Positions 20,401-31,600 of a stretch of 34,728 nucleotides of DNA are shown piece after piece. Each line of letters starts with the position of its first letter. Position 1 is the stretch's first letter. Under the pieces are notes generated by a model. The model worked only from the letters and a program-made list of their open reading frames with translations. It did no database searches and was not told the origin of the DNA. The DNA is from Lenisia limosa (lineage: Eukaryota > Breviatea), in assembly GCA_001655205.1 (NCBI GenBank), contig LPNZ01011470.1, positions 1 to 34,728 on the forward strand, written 5' to 3'. Both the position numbers and the translations under genes were made by a program.

Positions 20401-23045
20401 NNNNNNNNNNNNNNNNNNNNNNNNNNNNNNNNNNNNNNNNNNTCTGTCATAAAATATGAACATCATCCTATTTGATATGAAAAAAGACCAGGTCTACAGT
20501 TCAATGACTGAGCCCTCATACTGGTTCCGACGGAGTTAGTGAAGCCTAGTGAGAACTGTTGGGTTGTTGACGTGGGAGTAACAGAGTCCAAGATGAATCG
20601 TCTAAAGAGGAATGAGAAATTGTGGTTTCAAGGTAATGGGTTTGGAAAAAAAAAGAGAAATAAATAACGAGTGAATTACTTCAAAAAATGCCTTTCGTAC
20701 CCATATTTGAGTTGGTAGACAAAGGAATGCGAGAGCCCCTTGTATGGAGCAAAAGGAGTGAAGGGGTCACTGCAGGTGGTGGCAGTCATGTTCAACTGCA
20801 GAATTAGAACAGCTTCTATACAAAACCGTAATAGCAATAGAAGAGAAATCCAGTCTTAACCCAATAAAATGTCGCTCACGATTCTGTCAGCCGGTATCGA
20901 TGAAGCGGCCAAATTGATACCATAGAGGTTGTTGAGATTGGAGTGCGCGTAAAAGTAGCGTCCTGTTGAGGATTCGTAGGCAACGTGAGGTTCGGATCTG
21001 TGATCCGTAACGGCAGATTAAAATAAGATTGATCTCGCTTATAATGAAAAAAGAGATAATTACTAGCTTTTGAACAGAGTACTAGCAAACAGGGTCATAA
21101 GGGATGCGAAGGTTGTTGCAGCATCAACGGCTGGGATAGCGTCTAAAAGTAGATGACAAGGAAAGTTGTTTAAATAAGGATATTCCTCAATATTTCGATT
21201 TTTTTCAAAAAAACAAACCAAGGTTGTCAACAGAAGGCTCTTTTGTCGAGTAGAGATCCGGGAAATCGTCAGGTGAGGCGGCTGTAATATGATATCGCGA
21301 AAGAGAGTCGAATGAATGACGGGGTAAGATTACGAGATTGAAAAGGGAATGTCGCTATGAGAAATCAAAAGAGGTAGTGGTGAATAATCTCTTTTGTCCT
21401 ACATTGGACAGCAACTGACACTCCCCCCCGCGCCGCCCACGAGAATAATAATCGAAACCGTTAGAGATGTGCGAGTGTGTATAGCCGTAAGACCCAAGCA
21501 TATCGTCTCCCGACATGCTCCCGGAGAACGTTTGTTTCGGCTCTGAGTGCAGTGAAAACGGACAGTGTGTATCCTCTGAATCATAGAATCACCAAACATT
21601 AAATATGGTTGACAACACAGTCACAAACACCCCACCCCCACGAACCAAAATAAGTCGCATTGACAAAGCCGCCAGGTGCCGCCACATAAGCGTCCCCGTT
21701 GTACATAAAGGCTATGCCTTCAAAGTCCACAATGGCGCTGCCGTAGCCCTTGATTGTGGCCGTCAGCGTCATTTCCTGGGGTATCAAATGATAGCGTTGA
21801 TCATCATCCCATCTAGCTACCTTTTAAAAAGCCCGAATATGGAGAATAGATAGTAGTAGTGGCAAAGAAGACATACCGTGGGAGTAGTGGTGATGTTTGC
21901 AGACAGGACTTCGGGGGTCGGTGGGACGAAGGGCTGGGTGTCGGCCTGGGGCTATGAAGGCGAAAAGGGGTACAAGAGAAGAAAGGTTTACCGTGTCCCC
22001 CCATACATCATGCCATTTGCAGCGGACTTTAGAGGTATCCGGGGTAATAAAACCAGGGCAAATATCCGAAGCTCCTTCAAGGTTAGTCACTGATAATCTG
22101 AATTAAGCTGGGGCAAGCGTTTCTCCAAAAACGACATATGTCCTTCACTTTACCCCCCCCCCCCCNNNNNNNNNNNNNNNNNNNNNNNNNNNNNNNNNNN
22201 NNNNNNNNNNNNNNNNNNNNNNNNNNNNNNNNNNNNNNNNNNNNNNNNNNNNNNNNNNNNNNNNNNNNNNNNNNNNNNNNNNNNNNNNNNNNNNNGAAGC
22301 TACCCGTGACAGAGAGGAACAGATTGGAGAGCACCATTACAAAGTAATGACTACACGTTGTTAATAAGAGGAACGACGGAATGTGATATGAGGCCACAAA
22401 AAGCACGATGAACACTGATTTCCTCCCAGCTAACTCTGCCACCGGAAGAGCTCCAGCAAAGTCTAGTTTAATTTCGGTGTTTGACACGAGAGTCACGGTG
22501 GAAGGCTCCATAAATGTGTTGAGATCCTTGGCAACAAGGGAGATCTGGGTGATGGTGAGACAAGTGAAACCGAAAAATTTGCATTTAGCTCTTATATTCA
22601 ACATATATATCGATTAAAACAAATTTCCCTGCGTTGAGGTGGTAAAAGAAGTACTGCTTCGCTTACAGGAGGTTGACGAGTGCCATTTCCGACAAAACGG
22701 TACTGATTAGTGAACCAGGTATTAAACTGTGCATTATCATAACTAAAAGAAATCAAAAGCTGTGAAAATGTGATAAAAGGGGAATAGTATCTAAAATCGT
22801 ACAAAAATATCGTTAACCAATCACCTTGTAATGGGCAAATCGTTCTCCAAAAAGGTTCCAGCACGAAGAACTAAGTCTGATTCAAAAGTGAGGGTGATCT
22901 GAGCGTCAGCTGAAGGAAGAACAGAGCCAGAAGGGGGGCTGACTACTGAGACATATTGGCACCCATTGATTGAATGAGCGCTAAAGCCCGTGTATACAAG
23001 TTGAAGTATCACCAAAATAATTAACCGGTGGTCCATTGTCCACAT
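13148..23045 (-). CDS. Type I membrane receptor-like protein: signal peptide, repeat ectodomain, 5 TNFR-like CRDs, Sushi, tail
   Basis: At least 43 exons can be chained in phase from ATG 23045 (or 23036) to TAG 13148, giving about 1180 visible residues plus exons lost in gaps near 22.2, 15.7 and 14.7 kb. The first exon encodes MDHRLIILVILQLVYTGFSA, a signal peptide. Exons 22742 to 16907 encode a beta-rich ectodomain I do not recognise; two stretches resemble each other (VDVNVTNAGTV...AGSDFTVTLACTGG and LDVTVENTGL...AGASYTILMECDGG), suggesting duplicated Ig-like units. Cysteine-rich repeats (16825-15561), a Sushi domain (15452-15047), an acidic/Ser stalk and a membrane segment presumed in the 14579-14772 gap follow. 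The cytoplasmic side starts VVCCSKKKKRPSQ. Only two introns are large (18490-19401 and 19491-20088), and both hold repeat structures. No catalytic domain is visible, so a surface receptor or adhesion role is inference. It shares a 391-nt divergent spacer with APRT. Confidence 0.85.
13789..13893. mobile_element. Short inverted-repeat element (MITE-like), copy A
   Basis: The left end, AGGGCTTTCACTTCGGTTCA, faces an inverted right end, TGAACCAAAGTGAAGCCCT. Between them lie CGACAAATCATCGAATAC and TATCGATATTTTACCGGTC. The reverse complement aligns along its whole length with 29678-29772, so the two are copies of one family. Flanking CTTAAA and CTTAGA may be an imperfect 6-nt target duplication. 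It sits in a tail intron of the receptor-like gene and has no coding capacity. Confidence 0.75.
14511..14578. repeat. 26-nt tandem repeat running into a gap
   Basis: The unit TTTTCATTATTCCAGACCCC plus CTTTCC repeats at 14511, 14537 and 14563, then the sequence breaks off into 194 N. Copies are identical where visible. The array lies in the receptor-like gene between the juxtamembrane exon and the gap that should hold the membrane-spanning exon, and has probably collapsed in assembly. Confidence 0.85.
15047..15452 (-). other. Sushi/CCP domain of the receptor-like protein
   Basis: Exons 15452-15376, 15261-15218 and 15120-15047 join in phase. They read PIKCPTLTIEFAVMAEKCTD, ASIGDICSFECQEGYVFVGV, then TTDVKTCSSSGQWQGPAWLC. 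This reproduces the Sushi/complement-control-protein plan: C at the start, F-x-C-x-x-GY, and C-x-x-x-G-x-W-x-G-x-x-x-x-C at the end. The middle exon is only 44 nt and its donor is GTGTGT, so it would be easy to miss. Confidence 0.85.
15561..16825 (-). other. Five TNFR-like cysteine-rich repeats
   Basis: Exons 16825-16738, 16671-16604, 16520-16446, 16356-16312, 16213-16156, 16047-15983, 15899-15783 and (gap) 15678-15561 encode repeats of the form C-x(2)-C-x(2)-C-x-x-G-x(6-9)-C-x(5-7)-C. Examples are CMNCTQC with THQTCNTTTDTIC, CKECISC with SCNVTHDTQC, CTPCIPC with TPCNATHEAVC, and CTLCSTC with SKCTAISDIIC. The pattern matches the TNFR/NGFR cysteine-rich domain. Which ligand it binds cannot be read. 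Confidence 0.85.
18490..19401 (-). other. Large intron of the receptor-like gene containing foldback sequence
   Basis: This intron joins exon 19490-19402 (ending DTRND before GTAGGG) to exon 18489-18447 (APSTGAPRAAWDNT), both in phase 0. At about 0.9 kb it is roughly ten times the usual intron length here. It contains gaps at 18816-18943, 19133-19306 and 19368-19377. The 18500-18760 part is packed with inverted and direct repeats, including a strong hairpin. Confidence 0.7.
18570..18641. repeat. Imperfect 72-nt hairpin
   Basis: Left arm 18570-18593 (GATATGATACCTCACATCCA, then CTCG) pairs with right arm 18618-18641 with three mismatches. An inner stem TGATAA / TTATCA (18596-18601 / 18610-18615) closes an 8-nt loop. 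CATATCAC motifs at about 18512 and 18714 flank it, and a smaller TAACAC / GTGTTA hairpin follows at 18644-18670. It may be a small foldback element or its remains. Confidence 0.7.
19589..20034. mobile_element. Non-autonomous DNA transposon with long terminal inverted repeats
   Basis: The left end begins TGTGGGTCCTCAAAGCTCCG and runs to the gap at 19646. The right end (19978-20037) is its reverse complement with only two mismatches over 60 nt. Both ends are bounded by TA (19587-19588 and 20035-20036), the target duplication typical of Tc1/mariner-like transposition. The interior (27 N plus about 300 nt) has no transposase-like frame. It lies in intron 19491-20088 of the receptor-like gene. The near-identity of the ends suggests recent insertion. 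Confidence 0.85.
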
Positions 23046-23436
23046 AATAGAAAGTTAGTGGAAAAAACGCTATTCTCTGAAAATCTTTGAAATTTATACC
23101 TCTAAACGGACTGTTTCTGAGGAGGCAAGGCCAAATTAAAGCAAACAAGCGAGGGAAATGAAAACAATCGCCCATCATCTTTCCACCCGATGGCCAAACT
23201 TTTCGACCTGTCAAAACAATCACTTTTGTTAGACCACTTCCTGGATTCAGCTATTGAGCAAGTGTATACCAATATTAGTTCCTATATTTGTTCTAATTCA
23301 TTAAAATATTTAATTATATACAAACAATATGGTCTTAAGTGACACACCGCTCATCATTGGATGAAAACCGCCTACCCACCCGGTGAGTGATGCTTTATCT
23401 CCAAACTCCGAAATTGATTTTCACCCCTTTTTTACT
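23046..23436. promoter_or_regulatory. Divergent intergenic region between receptor-like gene and APRT
   Basis: These 391 nt lie between the two start codons. The sequence is AT-rich around 23270-23340 (for example TTTAATTATATACAAAC) and has no convincing open frame. Both promoters must lie here or in the leaders. I see no clear TATA consensus or repeat. Confidence 0.5.
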
Positions 23437-25322
23437 ATGGAAGCGAAGAATTGCAAATGCTGTACCTCATCAGCTCATGCTGAGCGCGAAGAGCTGGTGA
23501 AGAGCCTTATTCGTAATGTTCCCGACTTTCCTAAGCCAGGTAATTCACCTTTGTCGACTTTTTCAGTCTAATTAATGGCAGGAATCCAATTTAAGGACAT
23601 TACCACTCTCATTGCTGACCCTAAGGGACTCAAGGGTTTGTACAGCATGATGATTGTTTAGCTCCTCATTCCCTTAGAATCCATTGAGCTTATGGCCCAC
23701 AGCGTCAAGGACTTGAAGTTTGACTCCATCCTTGGTATGCTTTGGCAATGTTAGAAGATTGGTGAAGTATGTTGGAAGGCTGTTGGAAGCTGATGAAATT
23801 GGTATAACCGTCTAGGTATCGAAGCTCGCGGCTTTATCTTTGGAGCTGCTCTTGCCTTCCATTTGGGCGTTGGTTTTATCACCTGCAGGAAGCCATCAAA
23901 GCTCCCTGGTTTGTTGTGGATATTCAGCATAACTAAGCAAGAACTCTGTATCACAAAGTCGCACTATTGTTAGGTTTCTTCGCAATATCATTATGTGACT
24001 TACACTGACCTATTTCCTTGGGAAATTATAATTAATCAAGACTTATCCCGGTCACTGTATGTGTTACATAGTACATGTACAATTTTTTTTGACAGAGGTA
24101 ATCCCGTTTATTTAAAAGGCTTTAATTTTTGAGAATATCTTACACAACTCCTTTTATTCACAACTAATCACTTACCACTGTGCCTATTGAAAGGGGGGTT
24201 GAGGATAATTTTAATATGATAACAGCTACTTATGAGTTTGGCTGCGATATACGGCCTTCTCAAACTCAAAAATGCATAATGTAAAGGAGACCCTCCTTAT
24301 TATGTTTCTTCTCTTTCTCAAATCCCCCCCCCCCCCCCCCNNNNNNNNNNNNNNNNNNNNNNNNNNNNNNNNNNNNNNNNNNNNNNNNNNNNNNNNNNNN
24401 NNNNNNNNNNNNNNNNNNNNNNNNNNNNNNNNNNNNNNNNNNNNNNNNNNNGGACAAAATCGAGGTCCATAAGGGCATGATCAAGCCTGGTCCGGGGTGA
24501 TAGCCTGTATTGTAGCCAAATGAGTTGTCATATTTCCTATCCCCACCCTGGTTATTAACTACTTGCTATCCCCACCCTGGTTATTAACTACAACTCTCAT
24601 ATGTGTACAAGAGCTTGGTTTCAGATTTTGCTCCAAAAAAGAGTTTTATTTTTTCCGCTACACCCCCCTCCCTCCAATGGTTATGGCCAGAACAATTTCG
24701 TTCTTTTGCCCACGGGGGATGCGGTGCTGCAGGTGCAACTGGTCCGGTTTTGTTTGTTTTTGTTTTCAACCCTTGTGTGAATCCGAATGCTTAGCCAACA
24801 GAGTAGATTCTGGTTCCCCCTTCCCAATCAGTTTTCAACGTTAACCCCCAGGAGAGCGTGTTCTCCTGGTTGACGACCTCCTGGCTACCGGCGGCACCAT
24901 GGACGGCGCCGCACAACTTACCGGTTGGGACTGGGAATGGATTATCATCGTTTTTTTGTTTTGTTTTTTTGTATGTACATCATATATAGTAGTATATGAT
25001 ATTTAATATGATATAATATGAGAAAAACTATGTATATATTATGAATATTGTATTAACAACTAGTTTTTCAGTTGATTTTAGATTTATTTTCGCTACACAG
25101 TTTGTTGTTCTTTTCAACCCGTGTGTTTCTCAAATGCTTACCAACATTTTTTTTCTTTATAGTTTCCTTTTCTTCCTCTTTCCCCCATTATTCATGCCCC
25201 CAGAGCTCTGTGGCGGAGTTGTGGCCGGATGCTGCTGTCTCGTGGAACTGCCGAAGCTTGGCGGCCGTAAGAAGCTCGAGAAGTACCCCGTTATTTCGGT
25301 GATCGACTTCGACTGTGAATAA
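23437..25322 (+). CDS. APRT: Adenine phosphoribosyltransferase
   Basis: APRT makes AMP from adenine and PRPP in purine salvage, in the cytosol. Exons 23437-23539, 23582-23635, 23678-23734, 23816-23908, (gap) 24452-24489, 24852-24923 and 25204-25322 join in phase. The protein starts [20 protein letters not shown]; typical APRTs lack this Cys-rich start. It then follows the family closely: [71 protein letters not shown], and the PRPP-binding [14 protein letters not shown]. It ends [13 protein letters not shown]. Part of the sequence between KLPG and IEVHKG, including the usual YxxEYG region, is in the 24341-24451 gap. The enzyme looks functional. Confidence 0.97.
24537..24594. repeat. 29-nt tandem duplication in an APRT intron
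   Basis: CTATCCCCACCCTGGTTATT plus AACTACTTG occurs twice head-to-tail (24537 and 24566), identical apart from the last few bases. It lies in the intron between exons 24452-24489 and 24852-24923. Confidence 0.85.
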
Positions 25323-25621
25323 GTGTGTAGCCTTGTTTGTTTTCCGGTTCAATAGAGTGCCATATCGCCGCTTGCCAGTTTAGGTATTCCTGTTTTTGCA
25401 CATTACGGGGGGGGGGCGTGTAGAAGTATTAAAGGCTGTTACGATCCATTGTGCCTATTCTATTGCATTTTTCATCACACAGGTATTTTCATCGGATTAC
25501 GGTCTTCAACCCTGATGAACTGACAACGTCTATATGAAACAAGAAAGAGAAAGAAAATAAACCTACTACAACAATCCTTTAAGCTACCAAATTTTCAGTT
25601 CATTACGAAGTGTCTGGGAAA

Positions 25622-28600
25622 TCAGGATGGAAGAACCCTTCCCTCTCGCCGTTGGCGGGAATAAAACAGCATAGCGTGGGAGTGATACTTTAAATGCCTA
25701 GTTTCATATGATAAGATTACCCAAACCTGTTGAGTGAAGGGCTTTGCTATGAAGCCGTCCATGCCACACGCTGTGCAGCGGATCTGGATCGTAACGGTTT
25801 GTTCAGCAAATCAAACGCACCCACCTTGTCAGCATCGGAAACGTGGGCGGTCACAGCGATGATCGGAAGATGCTCCCTGGAGAGGGGGTAAAACGAAGGA
25901 ATTTCGATAAAAAATGGTGGCGTAAAGGGACTAAGGGGGGGGGGGAGAGAAAACAAAGGTTGGTTTTAGTNNNNNNNNNNNNNNNNNNNNNNNNNNNNNN
26001 NNNNNNNNNNNNNNNNNNNNNNNNNNNNNNNNNNNNNNNNNNNNTGTCAGAGCAATAAAGAAATATTCAAGCATACCCTGTTGTTACTTCCATTTTCCTG
26101 ATTTCCTCTGTTGCCTCATAACCGTCCATGACAGGCATCTAGAGGGAAAATAGGTGACGCAAAACCTGTTTAGAGATAGAAAAACAGACGAGCTGAACAC
26201 TATGCCCCGTTGTAGGCCCACCTGGCAGTCCATAAGGACAAGAGTGTATCGTTGCAACTTGACTTTGTCCACGGCTATTTGGCCGTTTTTGGCAGTATCC
26301 GTGCGGACTCCGATCTTCTTTAGCATCGTAGTTAACACTGGGGGGAGGATCAGGATGGAAGAGGTTAAAGAATCGTCTGACCAAATGGAAGAAAAGAACC
26401 AACGCTCACATTTCATATTAAGCATATTGTCTTCTACGACAAGAACATAGTAGTCACCCCAGTTTGGCTCTTCAAGCTCAAATGCCGCTTTAAAAGTTAG
26501 TTCAGGAGTAAAGCTGCTTTTTAATTGGAGAGGATATCTCAAGTATTCAGAAGTTCAATTTAGTTTGTGCACACTAGAGACTTAGCGCTTACCTTGCAAT
26601 TCGACACATGACTTGGATTTGAGCTCAGTCGCTATATGCGACGTTGGGGAGCTTGGGACTGAGGTCCAGAGAGACTGTGAGGCTTGAAGCGCAACCGAAA
26701 CATCTGACGCAGTGTCGTCTACAGCCGCGGTCGCGACTGGGGCTGCATATATGAGGAGCATGGATCAGAGGTGGCAATATGAGGAGCATGGATCAGAGGT
26801 GGCTATATGAGGAGGAGTCAGCGGGTGGGGCTATGTTAGGGAATTATGGCAGATAACCCTATAACAAGCAAAGAAGATATGAAAGGTCATGATAACGATA
26901 ACCGACCGTCTAAGGATCGGAAGTCATCTTTCGCTCGTTCAAGAGCGTCAATGACAGTGGCAACGGAGGTGGCGGCCTTGTTGTCGGGGGTTTTGATGCT
27001 TGGTGTTTGCGGTATCGGGTTCTTTGGGGACACCACTGGTGCTGTTTGATAAAGCCATGACTAATATTAAGCCTATGATAGTTTATTATTTCAATCAAAG
27101 AAATCCCTTTGTATTGTATATTATTCCCTTTACCCATGATCATTTTCTCTCCTTGTACTCCCCCTCCCTCCTACATGCACGTGACTTGGAGTTGCAAGAT
27201 GATGATGTCGATGACAAGAACGGCTTAGTGCTGGATCGGCTCTGTCGGGGTGAAGGCGGCTTGCCCTTGGTGAAGGGTTCGCTTGGGAGACTGTGAGAGG
27301 GACGAATTTGGGGACTAGGGGGTAAGAGGAAGTGTGGGCTGAATAGGTCAAAAACTGGGGCTCATCAAAATATAAGGTGATAATTGTTTTGAACAAATAG
27401 TTAAAAATACAGACGGTGGAATTTTAACCTCAATGTTTGAAAAAATAGAGAAGCCATTTTTTCCAGAGAGTTATTAGTTTCCCAATTTTGACTTGGTTAA
27501 AACTGGGAAGTTATTTGGACAGTTTGTGAGTCAAGTAAACGAGTGAAAAGATTAACAAATAGTAACACCTCAAAACAAAGGCCTACTTTTCGAATGGGGG
27601 GCTGAGAGGAGTGACAGGGGAAAGGTCCTAAAGGGTTAAAATGAAAGGGAGAAAAGGAGCCATATCATATAAACTCATCGTTCCGTCTTTGGACCAAAAA
27701 CACGCACGGCGTTTCCCGACATTGTAATTTGTAACAATCACTCTGAATATAGTAGCCGTTTGTGGCCTACCTGGAGGGGGGTTCGCAAAGCCGTTGCAGC
27801 AAGGTTGGTATCGATGATGGGCAGTGTGCTCTACAAACAATAAGCGATATTACGAAATATATACATGTAAATAGGTGTACATTTTCTAAAAAATAACATT
27901 GAAATCAATTGTTATGCACCAGAACATCAAGCCATAACAAACTTATATTGAATTTGTGATTTCGTAAGATTCACGTATTTAGTCCTGCCTTATTTAGCCA
28001 AAATATTAAGGCTATTGAGCCTCTTTACGACGCTCAAAACCACCACCATCCGCGTCCCTTGAAATTGTTATGTGTCTGTATCTAGGATGCCTGATACATA
28101 TCATATAATTATGTAATACAGCTTCAATGAAGGAGGGGTGTTTTGAGTATTTTCAAGACTGTAAAACACTGTCATCCAACATAGTTGCTCTCTGAGATTG
28201 TATATCATGGTTGAACATGTACTTTCAATACTCGAATTGTCACAATGAACATATGATATGATGTATCTCTATATTTATGCAAATATACATGTATACATGT
28301 ATCTCTCGATATGTATAATACCTATCACATTTTATATTAATGGTATGTGGTAACAGTTTATGGTACTCATAGAGTGCATATCTGGGGGTGAAATAAAGTA
28401 GTATTTACATATTCATTGTTCAACTTTTTTCAATAATGCGCATCAGCCTCCGCCAACATAGTAGTTCGGAGCACTGGTACAGGAATGCGTGGTGGATGGC
28501 CTTGAGAAGTTCTTTGGAAGGGACTTTGTGAGTGCTTCCGAGGGGGTGTGTAGGGAGGTATGCAGAGTGACCTAGAGTGTGACCGAAAAGCCGATGTATA

Positions 28601-31600
28601 ATACATAGTATCATACATGAGTGTTATTATTTACTACTCCCTATCCAATAACATACCCATTCCAGCCTATACAAGAACAACAAATCATTTCAATAAGATC
28701 GAAAGGAAGAATCATCACTCCAAACATACAATGAAATTTGTGATGGAAAGCGGGCGGACTAATGTGTGGATATTGGTGGCTCTAAGCAGTCAGATTATGA
28801 ATAAATGACATCTAGATCTGAAGATCAAATATATAAAAAAAAACAAAAAAAACTTGTATTTGACATTGCTATGTTTTTGTATCCTGGAAGCCTACCGGGT
28901 AATCTCGTCGTCTTGCTCTGGTACTACACGGTCAGATGATGGAAGACTTGCACCGAAATAAAATATCGTTGAAACAGTATTGTTTTTGAGAGGAATGCAA
29001 ACCGTCAAGTACCCCACCCCTCAACCTTTTTCGTTAATCTGGCCGGCGAAGTGGTCAAGTTTAAAGCTATTAAAAATCATCTGTCCTGAGGCCAGATCAC
29101 CAATCTAGGGGGAGGGGGAATAAAATTGGAAAAAAAGCCCAAATCAACTCTGTNNNNNNNNNNNNNNNNNNNNNNNNNNNNNNNNNNNNNNNNNNNNNNN
29201 NNNNNNTCTTGCACTCATTACAACACGTAAACAAAGACCATTTAACAATCTACTAAATAGAATATAACACCATTCTTTTCATTGAATAGACATTTGTCCT
29301 CACCATTTCAGATACAGCAGAAGGAGCAACTGTTTTGATAAGAATAACGGATTGAGAAGCAGCAGACATGTTCACGTATCCTGCAAATGTTTGGTCAAAA
29401 GCTTTCCAATGATCTGAAAAGAAACATCGATAGTCAATGCACTGGCTAGGCGTGATTGTAGAGTAGATTTCATGTGAGAAGTAAATACGACAAGGTCAAC
29501 ACCCCGCGACAGTCAACGACACTGAAACATAATATTATATAATATTAATATAGTTATAATATATATGATATATTATATTACATACATAGCAGAGCCAACG
29601 TTACCTGGAATCTCAGGGGTGAAGTCTTCCTTTTCTGAGCGAATGGCTTCCAAAGCTGAAGCGATTAGCATATTGTAGCTTCCCTTCGGTTCGAAAAATA
29701 CCGGTAAAGTATCGATAATTATTGAGGATTTGTCGAAAAAATCAATCTTTTTCAAACCGAAGTGAATCCCTAATTGTAATGGTCCTATTCAAAGCAATCA
29801 CTTACCATTCTTTGTCAACATTGAGGGCATTGAGGAATGGGAGACTTCAACCATGGGCGAATGCTCAAATTGAGGTGTCATTTCAATGGGGGCTACAGTG
29901 TGATGCAACGCAAGGATGGACATCACTTTATGACGACATGTTTGTGCGATGTGAGTTGTATGGTGCAATTAAGAAGGAACAGAAACGATAGCGTGTTAAC
30001 ATTGTAACGTTTCCTACTAATTGGAGGGCGGTTACAGCAGAGGGCGAATTCCGGCGAGCTCGTGATGACTACTGAGAAGGGGTTGGTGTTGTGCAGCTGA
30101 ACAAACTCCAATTCTAAAGACAATAAGAGATTACTGGGAGAAAATACTGTGTTTGTCTTTGCCACATTCCTTTTATGGCCCTGGGGTTTTAAACAACAAA
30201 AAATACCTGATGATAAAAAAAAAACGTTATTATGATGACAGACAGATAAACTAAAGAAAAACAAGTGCAATATGAAAGGCCCACGATCGAGCGGTACAGG
30301 GGCTTCAAATACAGGTACTGCTCGGGGCGATCTTCATGGTTAGAGGAATATGGTTAGCTTTGCGGAAAAGCCAAATATGTAAGATGAACAACGGAACAAA
30401 GAGGGGAAATATGGAAAACACATCCAACAAAAAGAAAAAGAGAGGGGTCACTGGCAAATATTAAAGATATCCTGGATTCACTATACAACATCAGATGAGA
30501 ATGTCAGTCTATTCCCAATAACCCCCTTTACGTCGATGGTGTGGTTGTTTTCGATTGTGCATGTGACATGGGTTGCTAAAGAGTGATAAGAACGAATGCT
30601 TAAACCAAAAAAGTACAGCACATGTGCAATTATGGGGTAATGCAAAAAGGCAACACAATCAATATCAAGAGTCCCACTTACTATATTGAGAGGAGAAAGG
30701 ACCGTGACAACGGCTCCCAAACTCTCCAGCCAAGAGCCAAGAGTTGACCCAAGCGCTGCGGGGTCAAAGGAGAAGAAAGAGAAATCTGTGGACTACAGCT
30801 TCACACAGAATAGTGTTGGAATATAAGGGATTATACATGAAATATACATATCATATGTATGAATCTTATTTTCACAAGAAACAAGTTTGCCATTTGGATG
30901 TGATAAGGATATCAAAACAGCCTTCGCACCCGGGTGAACGGCCAAGGCGATGCGGAGTCCCGAGAACATGCCGGGGGTGAGGACAACTGATGGCGTGGAC
31001 TGAAGCTGGTTTGATATCCTGCAAGGGAGGTTATTTAGTAAATCACAAGACGTGGAAAAACGAGGGAAATGGTAAAGGCAGGTTGGTAAACCAAGTTATC
31101 CGAGCTGCAGTGTTAAATTAGGAACGGGTGTTTTTATTTCAACTCAAAATGCAAAAAGGAAAATGATGATTCTATATCTGTTCGGAGGTGATAGTAGTAG
31201 TAGGATGTGTTTTGGCGTTTTAAAAATTTAACCACTCTCAGCCCTGGCTGATATGGATTGTTTGACTTCGGCAATGGGTGATCTCCAGTTCTTTAGGGCT
31301 CAATTGATTGCAGTACATAAAGGTGGGCGCGTCAATCCGAAGCCTGAAGGCGAAGTNNNNNNNNNNNNNNNNNNNNNNNNNNNNNNNNNNNNNNNNNNNN
31401 NNNNNNNNNNNNNNNNNNNNNNNNNNNNNNNNNNNNNNNATTTGGTTTTATTAGGCGAAGGAAGTAGGGTCTGAGTCTTACCAAAACCCGAGATTTGTAA
31501 AAAGTAGCAAAACTCTGACGTCATTGTTATCCGTGACAAGTTTATTTTCTTAACCTGCTTTATTGTCTATACTATATAATTTGATAGAGTATAGTGGCTA

